Assembly (NCBI GenBank): GCA_020186115.1
Contig: WSYJ01000092.1
Coordinates: 1 to 64,000 of the forward strand
From: Histomonas meleagridis
Taxonomy: Eukaryota > Parabasalia > Tritrichomonadida > Dientamoebidae
Reading direction: 5' to 3'
DNA length: 64,000 bases
Within the stretch, counting starts at the first letter, position 1. The number at the start of each line of letters is the position of its first letter. The notes under the pieces were generated by a model that saw only the letters and a program-made list of their open reading frames with translations, ran no database searches and was not told where the DNA came from. This document shows, one piece after another, positions 10,044 to 19,175 of this stretch. The position numbers were made by a program, and so were the translations under genes.

Positions 10044-11261
10044 ATGCTTTCAACAAGCTTTTCACGCAAGTTCAATATCCTCGAATATCAATCCAAGGAA
10101 ATTTGCGCCAAATTCAATGTTTCCGCCGGTATTAATCAAGTTGCTTTCACACCAGATGAAGCCGCAGAAGCCTTCAAGAAGATTGGCCTTCCAGCAGTCG
10201 TTGTTAAGGCTCAAGTTTATGCTGGTGGCCGTGGAAAAGGCACATGGGTTGAAGATGGTTTCAAATCAGGTGTTCATTTCGTCAAATCAGCCGAAGAAGC
10301 TAAACAAGTTGCTGCTAAAATGATTGGTAGACATCTCCGTACAAAGCAAACAACAAAAGAAGGCGCACTTTGCAAGTGTGTTATGCTTTCAGACCCAGTT
10401 GAAATCAAGCGTGAATTATACTTCGCAATTCTCCTTGACCGTGCTTCACAAGCACCAGTAGTCATTGCCTCAACACAAGGTGGTGTCGAAATCGAAGAAG
10501 TTGCCAAGAATCAACCAAATGCAATCTTCAAGGAAGTTCTTGATGGTGTTGATGGTATCACAGAAGATGTCGCCAAGCGCCTTGCCAAGAAGCTTGGCCT
10601 TGAAGGTGCTGCATTCGAAAGCGGTGTTCAAGAAATGCAAAAGCTTTGGAAATTATTTGTCGGATCAGATGCCACACAAGTCGAAGTTAACCCACTTGCC
10701 GAAACAGTTGATGGCCGTATCATCACAGTCGATTCCAAATTCAACTTCGATGATGCTGCTCATTATCGTCAGAAACAAATCTTCAGTTACCGCGACCTTA
10801 AACAAGTTAACCCAATGGAACTTCGTGCCGAGAAGTATGGCCTTAACTACGTCCAACTTGATGGTGATATCGCATGTCTTGTTAATGGCGCAGGTCTCGC
10901 AATGGCTACAATGGATGTCATCAAATTATCCGGTGGCGATCCAGCCAACTTCCTCGACCTTGGTGGCGCCGCTTCTGAGAAGGCCGTCACTGAAGGATTC
11001 CTTATCATCAGCTCAAACCCAAAGGTTAAGGCAATTCTTGTTAACATCTTCGGCGGTATTGTTAAGTGCGATATGATCGCTAAGGGCGTCATCGCAGCCG
11101 TGAAGAAGGTCGGACTTAAGATCCCACTCGTTGTTAGACTCGAAGGCACAAACGTTGACCTTGGTAAGAAGATCCTTAAGGAATCAGGTCTCCCAATCAT
11201 CCCCGCTAGCAACCTTACAGAGGCTGGTGAAAAGGCTGTTGCTGCTGCTCGTAGCCACTAA
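10044..11261 (+). CDS. Succinyl-CoA synthetase beta subunit, hydrogenosomal
   Basis: 405 residues. The N-terminus MLSTSFSRKF is a short Ser/Arg hydrogenosomal presequence, cut probably just before NILEYQSKEI, where the mature ATP-grasp domain begins. Visible motifs: VVVKAQVYAGGRGKGTW (nucleotide binding), EVNPLAET (metal binding), and the CoA-ligase domain with LVNGAGLAMATMD, GGDPANFLDLGG and VNIFGGIVKCD. The enzyme converts succinyl-CoA plus ADP (or GDP) and phosphate into succinate, CoA and ATP/GTP, the substrate-level phosphorylation step of hydrogenosomes, working with ASCT and the alpha subunit (not in this window). Length is typical. Codons are unusually C/G-ending for this window, as expected for an abundant protein. 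Confidence 0.96.
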   Translation: MLSTSFSRKFNILEYQSKEICAKFNVSAGINQVAFTPDEAAEAFKKIGLPAVVVKAQVYAGGRGKGTWVEDGFKSGVHFVKSAEEAKQVAAKMIGRHLRTKQTTKEGALCKCVMLSDPVEIKRELYFAILLDRASQAPVVIASTQGGVEIEEVAKNQPNAIFKEVLDGVDGITEDVAKRLAKKLGLEGAAFESGVQEMQKLWKLFVGSDATQVEVNPLAETVDGRIITVDSKFNFDDAAHYRQKQIFSYRDLKQVNPMELRAEKYGLNYVQLDGDIACLVNGAGLAMATMDVIKLSGGDPANFLDLGGAASEKAVTEGFLIISSNPKVKAILVNIFGGIVKCDMIAKGVIAAVKKVGLKIPLVVRLEGTNVDLGKKILKESGLPIIPASNLTEAGEKAVAAARSH

Positions 11262-11541
11262 TTTCTCAATGAATAAAAGCTACAAATGGAAAATTCATTT
11301 TGCTGTTGTTCTTCTCCAAATCCTTTTCTAAATCTCTATAAGTTTGGAAAATGATTTCATTTGAAATGCAAAATTTGGAAATAATTAATTAATTTTTTTA
11401 AAAATTCCAATTGGCAAAAAAAGTATGCGAATTTATTAGGACAATGATTGATATTAACATCTTAATCAATGAAAAAAAAAATTTTTTCCTTTCTTTGGCG
11501 GTTTGTTTGATTTTGACGGTTTTGGTCAAGCCTTGACTCAG

Positions 11542-12300
11542 ATGGGACACATCATTCGTGCTCAGCGTAAAGGTAATGGTAACGTTTTCCGTGCACACAC
11601 ACACCACAGGAAGGGTGCTGCCAAGTTCATGCCATTAACTGCTGCCCAAAGATCCGCACAAATTGTTGGCGTCGTCAAAGACATCATCCACGATCCAGGA
11701 AGAGGCGCACCACTTGCCCAACTTGTTTTCCAAAAGTCTGGTAAAGCAGGTCTTGAAAGGCATCTTGTTATCGCTCCAGAAGGTATCCACACAGGTCAAT
11801 TAATCCAAGTTGGTTCCACAGCCTCCCTTCATGTTGGTAACATCCTCCCACTTGGCCAAATCCCAGAAGGTGCTGAAGTTTGCAATGTTGAACATCATCC
11901 AGGAGATGGCGGTCGTTATGGCCGTTGCTCAGGCGATTCATGCCGTGTCATCACACACAATGATGATGGCTACACACGTGTCCAACTTCCATCTGGCCGT
12001 AAGGTCGTTGTTTCCAGCAACTGCCGCGCATGCCTTGGTGTTGTATCTGGTGGTGGTCGTCTCGAAAAGCCACTCCTTAAGGCCGGTACAGTTGCCCACA
12101 AGTACGCCGCAAAGAGGAAGGCATGGCCAGTTGTCCGTGGTACAGCTATGAACCCAGTCGATCACCCATATGGTGGTGGTTCACATCAACACATCGGTAA
12201 GCCATCAACAGTTTCACGTAATGCTCGTCCAGGTCAAAAGGTTGGTCTCGTCGCCGCCCGCCGTACTGGTCGCAGGAGGGGTACAATCTCAGTCGTCTAA
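11542..12300 (+). CDS. 60S ribosomal protein L8 (uL2)
   Basis: 252 residues from the ATG at 11542 ([13 protein letters not shown]); the open frame extends upstream but only from a TTG, and family members begin at this Met-Gly. Full-length eukaryotic uL2: RNA-binding domain with HHRKGAAKF, then [20 protein letters not shown], and the C-terminal [25 protein letters not shown] loop that reaches towards the peptidyl-transferase centre. Acts in cytosolic ribosomes. Strong bias to C-ending codons marks high expression. The leader contains TTTGGCGGTTTG (about 11494) and CCTTGACTCAG directly before the ATG, the likely core promoter. Confidence 0.97.
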   Translation: MGHIIRAQRKGNGNVFRAHTHHRKGAAKFMPLTAAQRSAQIVGVVKDIIHDPGRGAPLAQLVFQKSGKAGLERHLVIAPEGIHTGQLIQVGSTASLHVGNILPLGQIPEGAEVCNVEHHPGDGGRYGRCSGDSCRVITHNDDGYTRVQLPSGRKVVVSSNCRACLGVVSGGGRLEKPLLKAGTVAHKYAAKRKAWPVVRGTAMNPVDHPYGGGSHQHIGKPSTVSRNARPGQKVGLVAARRTGRRRGTISVV

Positions 12301-12366
12301 ACACGAAATTTTACATAATTTTGATCGTTTTTAATTCAATTTTCAATGTGGTGAGCAGTTGGTATA

Positions 12367-13530
12367 ATGAAGCAACTTAAGTTTTTACAGGATATGGAAC
12401 AGATCATTTTCGAATTGGATTCAAATAATATTAATGAAATGGTTAAATCAACAATTGATTTGTATTATCCTGATTATCAATTTTCATTTAATTTTTTAAT
12501 TTGTCAATTGATTTATTCTGCTTTTTCTTGTAATAGAAAGGGTCATAACATATATTTTAATTATTTGAAAGAAATTGAAGAAAAGGAAATCAATGGAATT
12601 AATAAAATATTTGACTTTTTCCTTAATTATATTATTCCAAATAATCATTCACAAGAATCCAATTTTTTGATCCAAAATTTAATTGAACAAAAATTTGTTG
12701 ATGTTAAATTTATTGAACATAATAAATCTTTATATTTTGCACATTTTAAGACAAAAGAAGAATTAAATTCATGTTTTAATGCTATAAAGTCCACTGATAA
12801 TTTTGCAAAACAATTTTTACAAAACTTTGAAAAACTTTCAAAAGATAATTGGAAACTACATAAAATGTTAATACAAAATGGTGTTAATCCAGAAGATATA
12901 GCAAAAGCAATTCAACAAGATGATGTAAGTAAGTTACAACAAATTTCATCACAAACAAATTTTAATTTCAATCAAACAATCGAACCATCTCTTTACGAAA
13001 AATGCTCATTCATTAACAAAAACGATGTTACATTAATTGATTATGCAGCATTTTTTGAGGCAATAAAATGTTTTAAATACTTAATGTTAAATGGTTCTAA
13101 CTTAAGGAACACAGGGAAATATGCAGTTGCAAGTGGAAACTTAGAAATAATTCATATTTGTGAACAAAATCATTCAACATTTGAATATGCATATGAAACA
13201 GCAATAATGTTTCATCGAAATGAAATTTTTCATTATCTTTATGAAAATGAAATTATAAAAATTAAAGATTTAAGTGATTTAGGAAAAAATTGTGTTTTAT
13301 ATCATAATTATAAAATATTATCTTTTTTAATTAATGAAGGAATGAAAATTAATGAATCTATAATCATTGAAGCAGCAACAATTGGTAATTTCTTTCTTGT
13401 TAAACAAATTATTGAAGAAAACCAAATTCCAAAAGATATTTTAATTGCTTCATCTTATTCAGAAAATATTGATTTAGTTAAATATCTTCTAGAACAAAAG
13501 GAAATTGATGTTAATGCAAAAGATGTATAA
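12367..13530 (+). CDS. DUF3447/ankyrin protein, locus 1, N-terminal ORF
   Basis: 387 codons as an open frame, of which 386 up to the last Asp (ending at 13524) are probably real. N-terminal about 150 residues: the helical domain found in all four loci here (MEQIIFELDSNNINEMVKSTIDL-like). Then the DUF3447 block (DDVSKLQQISSQTNFNFNQTIEPSLYEKCSF, VTLIDYAAFFEAIKCFKYLMLNG, AVASGNLEIIHICEQNHS), divergent ankyrin repeats and the first half of a classic one (NIDLVKYLLEQKEIDVNAKD). The frame then runs into a stop, and the rest of the ankyrin region lies in separate cassettes downstream (13605-14799). Function unknown; ankyrin repeats usually bind proteins. Confidence 0.75.
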   Translation: MKQLKFLQDMEQIIFELDSNNINEMVKSTIDLYYPDYQFSFNFLICQLIYSAFSCNRKGHNIYFNYLKEIEEKEINGINKIFDFFLNYIIPNNHSQESNFLIQNLIEQKFVDVKFIEHNKSLYFAHFKTKEELNSCFNAIKSTDNFAKQFLQNFEKLSKDNWKLHKMLIQNGVNPEDIAKAIQQDDVSKLQQISSQTNFNFNQTIEPSLYEKCSFINKNDVTLIDYAAFFEAIKCFKYLMLNGSNLRNTGKYAVASGNLEIIHICEQNHSTFEYAYETAIMFHRNEIFHYLYENEIIKIKDLSDLGKNCVLYHNYKILSFLINEGMKINESIIIEAATIGNFFLVKQIIEENQIPKDILIASSYSENIDLVKYLLEQKEIDVNAKDV

Positions 13531-14799
13531 ATATAATATTCAATGTTTAAATCAATAAAATAATATTTCATTAATATATTTGGAGTTTATTTAAATTATT
13601 TTGGACTGCTCTTACAAATGCATCTAGTAATAAAAATCATGAAATTGTAAAACTGCTTTTAACCTGTGAAGATATCGATATTAATGCAAAAACTATTTGT
13701 TTATATTTAATAATGTTTATATTATTAACATTATTTTTCAAAATTTCATTTGGAATTTATAAGATTTATTTTATACAGCACTCATTATTGCAGCTGGAAA
13801 TAACGCTATCGAGATTTGTAAAACACTTCTTGCAGATAAGAAAATTAATGTTAATACTAAAAATGTTTATTTAATTTATTGAAATTTTACTATAAAAATT
13901 TTTAGTTTCAATTTTAATTTTGGAAAATATTCATATTGTTTCAAACAGCACTTATGTGTGCATCTAAAAAGTGTAATATAGAGATTGTTAAATTACTTCT
14001 TGCAAAAGAAGATATTGATGTTAATATTCGGGATATTCATACATTTAAGTTAGAATTTATATTAATTATTTTATATTTTATAAAAATATTTGGAATTTAT
14101 CTTGATTATTTCAAACTGTACTTATTGAAGCATCCGAAAATTGTCGAATTGAAATCGTTAGAATACTTCTTAAGCAAAACAATATTAATGTTAATATTAA
14201 AGATATTTGATTTTTTCATTTTTAGATTCTTAATTATATTTTGGATCTTATTACGTAATTCGGAATTTATTAAGTTGTCTTGAAACAGCATTCATGAAAG
14301 CAACTAAAAAAGGCCACAGTGAAATAGTAAAATTACTTCTTAAACAAAACGATACTGATATTAACATAAAAAATGTTTTCGTGATTTGCTTAATATTTAT
14401 TTTGTTAGTATGATATCCCAAAAGAAAATTTGGAATTTTTCTTATTCATTTAATACAGCATTTATGCTTTCGTTAAAAGAAGGAAACACAGAAATTATGA
14501 AATTATTAAAAGATAAGCATTATACAAAAATTGATAAAGTAACACAAACTGACAAATCATTTACAAAACAAAATCAAAAAAAGCGATTTACGAATGTTAA
14601 TTTACAAAACCAATTAGGAACTAATTCATCACATAATTCCATTCAATATTCTATTTTCTACTCAATGATTTTTAATATACCCATGGTTGGTTATTATAAT
14701 TTTTATTATACATTTGATTGGTACTACTTAAATGTAATAGTTATTCCGAATGAGGGAAAACTAGTAACAACATTTTCTTCCCCATTTCAGCATGGATGA
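13525..14799 (+). repeat. Ankyrin cassette array of locus 1: six cassettes, 80-nt spacers
   Basis: Six stop-free ankyrin cassettes start at 13605, 13775, 13945, 14115, 14285 and 14456. Each of the first five is exactly 90 nt (30 codons, from the Thr of T-A-L to the residue after N-x-K). The sixth continues into a hydrophilic tail ending at 14799. Spacers: 13525-13604, 13695-13774, 13865-13944, 14035-14114 and 14205-14284 (80 nt each) and 14375-14455 (81 nt). Spacers contain stops, differ in sequence, and share TGGAATTTAT at about position 57 and a T-rich 3' end before ACAGCA or ACTG. Because 80 is not a multiple of three, neighbouring cassettes lie in different frames. They could be exons of one gene with 12367-13524, or silent cassettes. 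Confidence 0.8.
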
Positions 14800-14852
14800 A
14801 AATGGGGGGGGGGGCAAAGTCCGTTAAAATTTCGGAAACTTTTAATTATTAG

Positions 14853-15368
14853 ATGCCAATAATAATTACAGTTAACATCTTTGATCTAATCTTATTCATA
14901 ACGCTTGTTACGCCATATATTCTTTATTCAATTGCGTACAAATTCCCCCAAACATTTAAACGCTTTATGACTCAAAATCAACTTGTCTTATTATCATCTA
15001 TTATGAAGACAATCTGTATGGTGTTATATGCAGCATATGGTTTCCAAGGTAAGTTTACATTTAAGTATATTTATATAAGTGTTGTTTGCATTGCAATCGG
15101 TCAATACCTTAATTATATTGTTTATAATCGTCTCGGTAAAGTGCGCGCATACTATGGCTGGGAACTTGGCCTTGACAATTCTCCTCCTATTCAAGGATTT
15201 CCATTTGATATCGGTCATGCACAGTATAAAGGTTGTTTCCTCACACTTCTTGGAACATACCTCCTCTTTGAGGCAACCAAAAGGTTCACATTCTTTACTA
15301 TTATATGGACTATTATGTACTTTTATATCACATTAATTGAAAGCACTTCTCCAGGGCGAAAAGCATGA
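14853..15368 (+). CDS. Phosphatidylethanolamine N-methyltransferase-like membrane protein
   Basis: 171 residues with four hydrophobic segments (about 6-27, 45-63, 72-92, 130-160). Between segments 3 and 4 lies LGKVRAYYGWELG...GFPFDIGHAQYKGCFLTLLG, matching the PEMT family pattern (V-Y-Y-G, G-F-P-F, H-x-Q-Y-x-G), and the C-terminal IESTSPGRKA fits the family's terminal motif region. PEMT enzymes methylate phosphatidylethanolamine with S-adenosylmethionine in the ER to make phosphatidylcholine. The His-Pro of typical enzymes is His-Ala here. Length is near the usual 190-200. The ATG at 14853 follows a G-homopolymer region. Related isoprenylcysteine methyltransferase folds are the alternative. 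Confidence 0.7.
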   Translation: MPIIITVNIFDLILFITLVTPYILYSIAYKFPQTFKRFMTQNQLVLLSSIMKTICMVLYAAYGFQGKFTFKYIYISVVCIAIGQYLNYIVYNRLGKVRAYYGWELGLDNSPPIQGFPFDIGHAQYKGCFLTLLGTYLLFEATKRFTFFTIIWTIMYFYITLIESTSPGRKA

Positions 15369-15708
15369 ATAAAATTTTTATTAGAGAAATATTATAAGTT
15401 TTTATAATTTTTCCTCATTGAAACGAAGAAATAATGGTTAAATCATTTAATTTAGTAACAAAAAAATTATATAGTTTAATGCATTTATTCATACCCTTTA
15501 TAAATCACTGAAATTATTTGATATCAAATAACACCTTAAGGGGGAAAATATAGGAAGCCATAAAATAAAAACAGTTTATGCAATTTGAACCCGTTTAAGC
15601 ATGCCGTTTAAATTATTAAAATAACCGTCAAAAGACCCGGGGATTTCCATTCAATTTTACCCGGGGGAAAAGTGGGTGTGAAATGAAATCATTTTCTGGC
15701 CTGAAGGA
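15369..15708. other. Intergenic; Inr-like TCATTT at 15689-15694
   Basis: No gene seen. TCATTTTC (from 15689) lies about 18 nt before the ATG at 15709, a plausible trichomonad initiator. A short upstream ATG at 15682 opens a 9-codon frame that ends in the TGA overlapping the real ATG. Confidence 0.45.
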
Positions 15709-16500
15709 ATGAATATTTATGTATCAGCAGTAGATAGGTCTCGGAAAATTTCTCCTTCTGACTTTGCTTTAATACATACAAACCATAAAAAACTTACAGC
15801 CAATAATAAAAAAGTAATTGAAGATAATTGGAATTCAACCATTCTCCATCCGAAGATTTTCAGCGGTCTCAATGTTGTTGTACTTCTAGAAAACCTTGCT
15901 CAAAAAAATCTCGTAGAATCAATGCTTTGCGTCGCGGGTGCCAAGATTTTAAAAAATGAATTTCCACAGCCAGAAGTAATAATAACAGATTCAACAAAAA
16001 CAGAAGCTATTAAATCACAGTTCATCACAGAACTCGCCAAAGGGACAAGAATAGCGCCAAGAATTATATTAGCTCAACAGATTCCTTGGGCTTTTGTAAA
16101 ACCAAAGAGACTTCAAATATCCGAAAAATCATACGAAGGTCCAAAGATTGTCCTTGCAGATTTAAATCATAGTGCTAGACCAAACTTTTTGGTAATGAAT
16201 GATTATCCGAAGTTATATTTGATTCCATCAAATTCAAAAGATTACTTACTTTCTCCTTTTGTGCAACCGCCAACGAACTTAGATGTGAAGGGGCGACCGC
16301 ACAACGCAACTCAAGCTCAAAATAATCGTCACAATTTTCAGGTTGGACCTGGAAATTATGGTTATTGTGAGATATGCGGTGTTTCTTATCATGATGGTAC
16401 GGATCACCGGAATTCTGCTCAACATCTTTCAAAAGTGAATAATATAGAAACATTCGCAGCTTTAGATGAATTTGCCTTATCATTTTGTAAACTTACGTAA
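15709..16500 (+). CDS. Dbf4-like regulatory subunit of Cdc7 kinase
   Basis: 263 residues. Residues about 45-95 (HPKIFSGLNVVVLLENLAQKNLVESMLCVAGAKIL...PEVIITD) read as a BRCT-like domain. Residues 150-170 (ARPNFLVMNDYPKLYLIP) resemble Dbf4 motif M, which contacts the Cdc7 kinase. Residues 219-245 (GYCEICGVSYHDGTDHRNSAQHL) form a DBF-type C2H2 zinc finger, C-x2-C-x-(12)-H-x-(6)-H. The order BRCT, M, zinc finger is that of Dbf4, the activator of Cdc7 in replication-origin firing. Animal and yeast proteins are longer (over 600 residues), so this would be a minimal form. The zinc finger is the firm part; the whole-protein assignment rests on domain order. Confidence 0.65.
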   Translation: MNIYVSAVDRSRKISPSDFALIHTNHKKLTANNKKVIEDNWNSTILHPKIFSGLNVVVLLENLAQKNLVESMLCVAGAKILKNEFPQPEVIITDSTKTEAIKSQFITELAKGTRIAPRIILAQQIPWAFVKPKRLQISEKSYEGPKIVLADLNHSARPNFLVMNDYPKLYLIPSNSKDYLLSPFVQPPTNLDVKGRPHNATQAQNNRHNFQVGPGNYGYCEICGVSYHDGTDHRNSAQHLSKVNNIETFAALDEFALSFCKLT

Positions 16501-16588
16501 TATCTTTATTTTTGTCGTATATTGTTTTGTCTTGATGGAGAACATGATCAAAAAATTGTTTAGAAAAGTTGATAAAAAAATGTAACCG

Positions 16589-16596
16589 AACGATAG
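16589..16596 (+). promoter_or_regulatory. AACGATAG, MYB-type element
   Basis: AACGATAG lies about 35 nt before the alpha/beta-hydrolase ATG at 16631. It matches the core of the MYB-recognition element TAACGATA described for trichomonad promoters. The same octamer occurs in the Merlin TIRs and upstream of locus 3. Confidence 0.4.
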
Positions 16597-16630
16597 AATT
16601 TTCTTTGTGGATGATTCAATTTTGAATAAT

Positions 16631-18628
16631 ATGTGCAAATGCGAAACCGTTTATTTAAATAATTGGGGGCTAAGTACGGCAATGTCGAGCTTACTCAAAA
16701 AAGGGGTTGATGCAATCATTCGACCTCCACGAAAAGACTACAATTTAGAAAAAATGCCACTAGTTCTTGAATGTGCCGACAAAAAATATATACGCCAACC
16801 ATTATCTTTTGTTAATCCACGCAATCAAGTTATTGTTGGATCGTTATATCATTCCATAGATTCCAATCCAATGAGTGGTGGCTCTTGCCTCTGTTATCTT
16901 CATGGAAATTCTTCCTGTCAACTTGAAGGACAATTTCTTGTACCAAATTTTTGTGATTATGGGATATTTGTCTTTTGTTTTGACTTTGCAGGGTGTGGGC
17001 GAAGCGGTGGCGAGTACATTTCATTAGGATATTTTGAGAAGGAAGATGTCGAATTTTTATTCAGTGCTCTTTTTCGCATGTTTAACATCAATAAATTTGT
17101 TATTTGGGGACGATCCATGGGGGCAGCCACATCACTTTTAGTTAAGTCGCCATATGTTGCTGGTATAATATGTGACTCCTCATTTACTTCCATACCCGAC
17201 ATGTGTAGAGCCATTGCCTCATCGATGAATTTTCCGAAAGCCTTTGTCAGATTAGTTATATGGGTACTTAAACAAAAGATCATCAAGATTGCCAATTTCA
17301 ATCTTGATGATGTTTCACCATTAGTTTCAGTCCAGAGCATGACCACTCCAGTTATATTCGGTCACGCCGAAGATGATGAGTTTATACCCTTCCAACATGC
17401 GATCGAATTATATACTGCGTGTAAAAGTGACGAAAAATTCATAATGCCGCTGACCAAAGGACACAATGGCACACGCGCTAAAAGTTGGATACGTTTGTGC
17501 ATACAATTTACTCTTGACAAACTTGGAATACCATGCACACAACTCCCCGAAGTTAAATACCTCCGTTTGCACTCATCGGATTTCCATTTTTCGTCATTCA
17601 ATGACATGTTTAAGTCAAAGAAAAACGAGGGAAACTCAGCCGATTTGGGAAGCGACTTCGACAGCCGTATTCGCCATGCTGAGGAGGAAGACGAACTTGA
17701 GTCAAGTACAATTGTGCCGGTGAACAAAAAGAAGAAGATAAAAAGCAATAGTAATAACAACAATAACGAAAAGGATTATGAATATGAATACGAATACGTG
17801 GAAGAAGAAGTCGAAGAGGAAGAAGAAGTTTTGGAACACGAAAATGCAAATGCACAAAGCGGAACTTTAAGTGCACAAAATGAAAATATAAATGCAAACG
17901 CGCAAAACGAAGAAAATGTAAATGAACAAAATGATCAAAGTAATGTAACTCAAAGTGAAAATGCAAATATACAAAACGAAGAAAATGTAAATGAACAAAA
18001 TGATCAAAGTAATGTAACTCAAAGTGAAAATGCAAATATTCAAAACGAAGAAAATGTTAATGTACAAATTGATCAAAGTAATGTAACTCAAAGCGAAAAT
18101 GCAAATGTTCAAAACGAAGAAAATGTTAATGTACAAATTGATCAAAGTAATGTAACTCAAAGCGAAAATGCAAATGTTCAAAACGAAGAAAATGTTAATG
18201 TACAAATTGATCAAAGTAATGTAACTCAAAGTGAAAATGCAAATGTACAAAACGAAGAAAATGTTAATGTACAAATTGATCAAAGTAATGTAACTCAAAG
18301 CGAAAATACAAATGTTCAAAACGAAGAAAATGTCAATGAGCAAAGCGGAACAACTCCAAGCGAAAACACGCAAAACGGAAATGAGGACGAACGTGATGAA
18401 GCCATTGCGCAGGACAGAGCTGTGAGTGCGCAGGACGGAAGCGAAACACAGCAACAAAACGAAAATGAATCGGAACATTCAAATGAGTTAACGCAAACAG
18501 TTAACGAGTTTGAAAATTCAAATACACAAAATATAAACGAAACGGAACATCCGGAAGAAGAAAACGCAAATGCGCAAACTGAAGACGAGACAGAGCAAAG
18601 CGAAGCCAATGCGAACACAGTCGGATAA
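16631..18628 (+). CDS. Alpha/beta hydrolase with long acidic, Asn/Gln-rich repeat tail
   Basis: 665 residues from the first in-frame ATG (MCKCETVYL; only a GTG precedes). Residues 1-300 form an alpha/beta hydrolase of the serine-aminopeptidase/ABHD17-like type: oxyanion region YLHGNSS, nucleophile elbow WGRSMGAATSL (Ser), acid in FGHAEDDEFIP (Asp) and GHNGTR (His). The catalytic triad looks complete. Two Cys in MCKCE could be palmitoylated. After about residue 370 comes a Lys patch (NKKKKIKS, a possible nuclear signal), an Asp/Glu/Tyr run, and tandem 23-residue repeats (ENANVQNEENVNVQIDQSNV plus TQS). The tail is disordered and of unknown role. Activity is likely ester, thioester or amide hydrolysis; the substrate is unknown. 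Confidence 0.82.
   Translation: MCKCETVYLNNWGLSTAMSSLLKKGVDAIIRPPRKDYNLEKMPLVLECADKKYIRQPLSFVNPRNQVIVGSLYHSIDSNPMSGGSCLCYLHGNSSCQLEGQFLVPNFCDYGIFVFCFDFAGCGRSGGEYISLGYFEKEDVEFLFSALFRMFNINKFVIWGRSMGAATSLLVKSPYVAGIICDSSFTSIPDMCRAIASSMNFPKAFVRLVIWVLKQKIIKIANFNLDDVSPLVSVQSMTTPVIFGHAEDDEFIPFQHAIELYTACKSDEKFIMPLTKGHNGTRAKSWIRLCIQFTLDKLGIPCTQLPEVKYLRLHSSDFHFSSFNDMFKSKKNEGNSADLGSDFDSRIRHAEEEDELESSTIVPVNKKKKIKSNSNNNNNEKDYEYEYEYVEEEVEEEEEVLEHENANAQSGTLSAQNENINANAQNEENVNEQNDQSNVTQSENANIQNEENVNEQNDQSNVTQSENANIQNEENVNVQIDQSNVTQSENANVQNEENVNVQIDQSNVTQSENANVQNEENVNVQIDQSNVTQSENANVQNEENVNVQIDQSNVTQSENTNVQNEENVNEQSGTTPSENTQNGNEDERDEAIAQDRAVSAQDGSETQQQNENESEHSNELTQTVNEFENSNTQNINETEHPEEENANAQTEDETEQSEANANTVG
17881..18358 (+). 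repeat. 69-bp tandem repeat (about seven copies) inside the hydrolase tail
   Basis: Roughly seven copies of a 69-bp unit encoding a 23-residue repeat, the central ones nearly identical at the DNA level (AATGTTCAAAACGAAGAAAA recurs). Frame is preserved throughout. Likely to vary in copy number between strains. Confidence 0.85.
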
Positions 18629-19175
18629 ATCTGTGTGAAATTCAAATTGCGATGAACGAATTATGTCGAATTCGATCTATTTTTCAATATATTATAAACT
18701 CAGTAAAATCTTTTTCTAGAAAAAGAAATTTTTTTTAACACAGAGCTAAATGGCAAGAAAACACTTGAGCAAGAAAAAATGGCAACGAACAGATAAATTA
18801 TGAAAAAGTGGGGAATTGAGAGATCTCCAAATGAAAAATATTAAAGTACGAACTTGGGACAGATTGAAAGGAATCCTCTCAATAATGAACAGGTGGTGTC
18901 CCAACATTTTGGGTCGAACTTTATATACATGTTCAACCTGTGTGAAAAAGAATTTTAATTAAAATGAACGATTAAATCATTTTCAAAATAACAGTTTTGT
19001 GAGATATTTAATCGTACTTTCCAATGCTTTTCATCATGAATTTTCAATTGTGTGTTCAAGTTATTCTTATCAATAACTTTAAGTAAGTGAACTATTTTTA
19101 AAAACTTTAAGTGAGTGAATTGTTTTAATTTGATTTTTATAATAAATACATTTCTATGAATTAATTAACATATTA
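18629..19175. other. Intergenic, nothing recognised
   Basis: Between convergent genes. A 17-codon ATG frame at 18750 is too short to support. Short direct repeats of an ACTTTAAGT(A/G)AGTGAA motif occur at about 19075-19120. Confidence 0.5.

Noticed and set aside
14386-14799. Open frame of 137 codons with its own ATG as an independent gene
   Set aside because: The first 23 codons are spacer sequence that happens to be open; the real content is the sixth ankyrin cassette starting at 14456 and its tail.
17867-18478. Long minus-strand frame of 203 codons, very hydrophobic, looking like a multi-pass membrane protein
   Set aside because: It is the antisense shadow of the 69-bp repeat in the hydrolase tail and has no promoter or family match.
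18750-18803. 17-codon basic mini-ORF (MARKHLSKKKWQRT)
   Set aside because: Basic composition recalls tiny ribosomal proteins, but it is too short and lacks a recognisable match.
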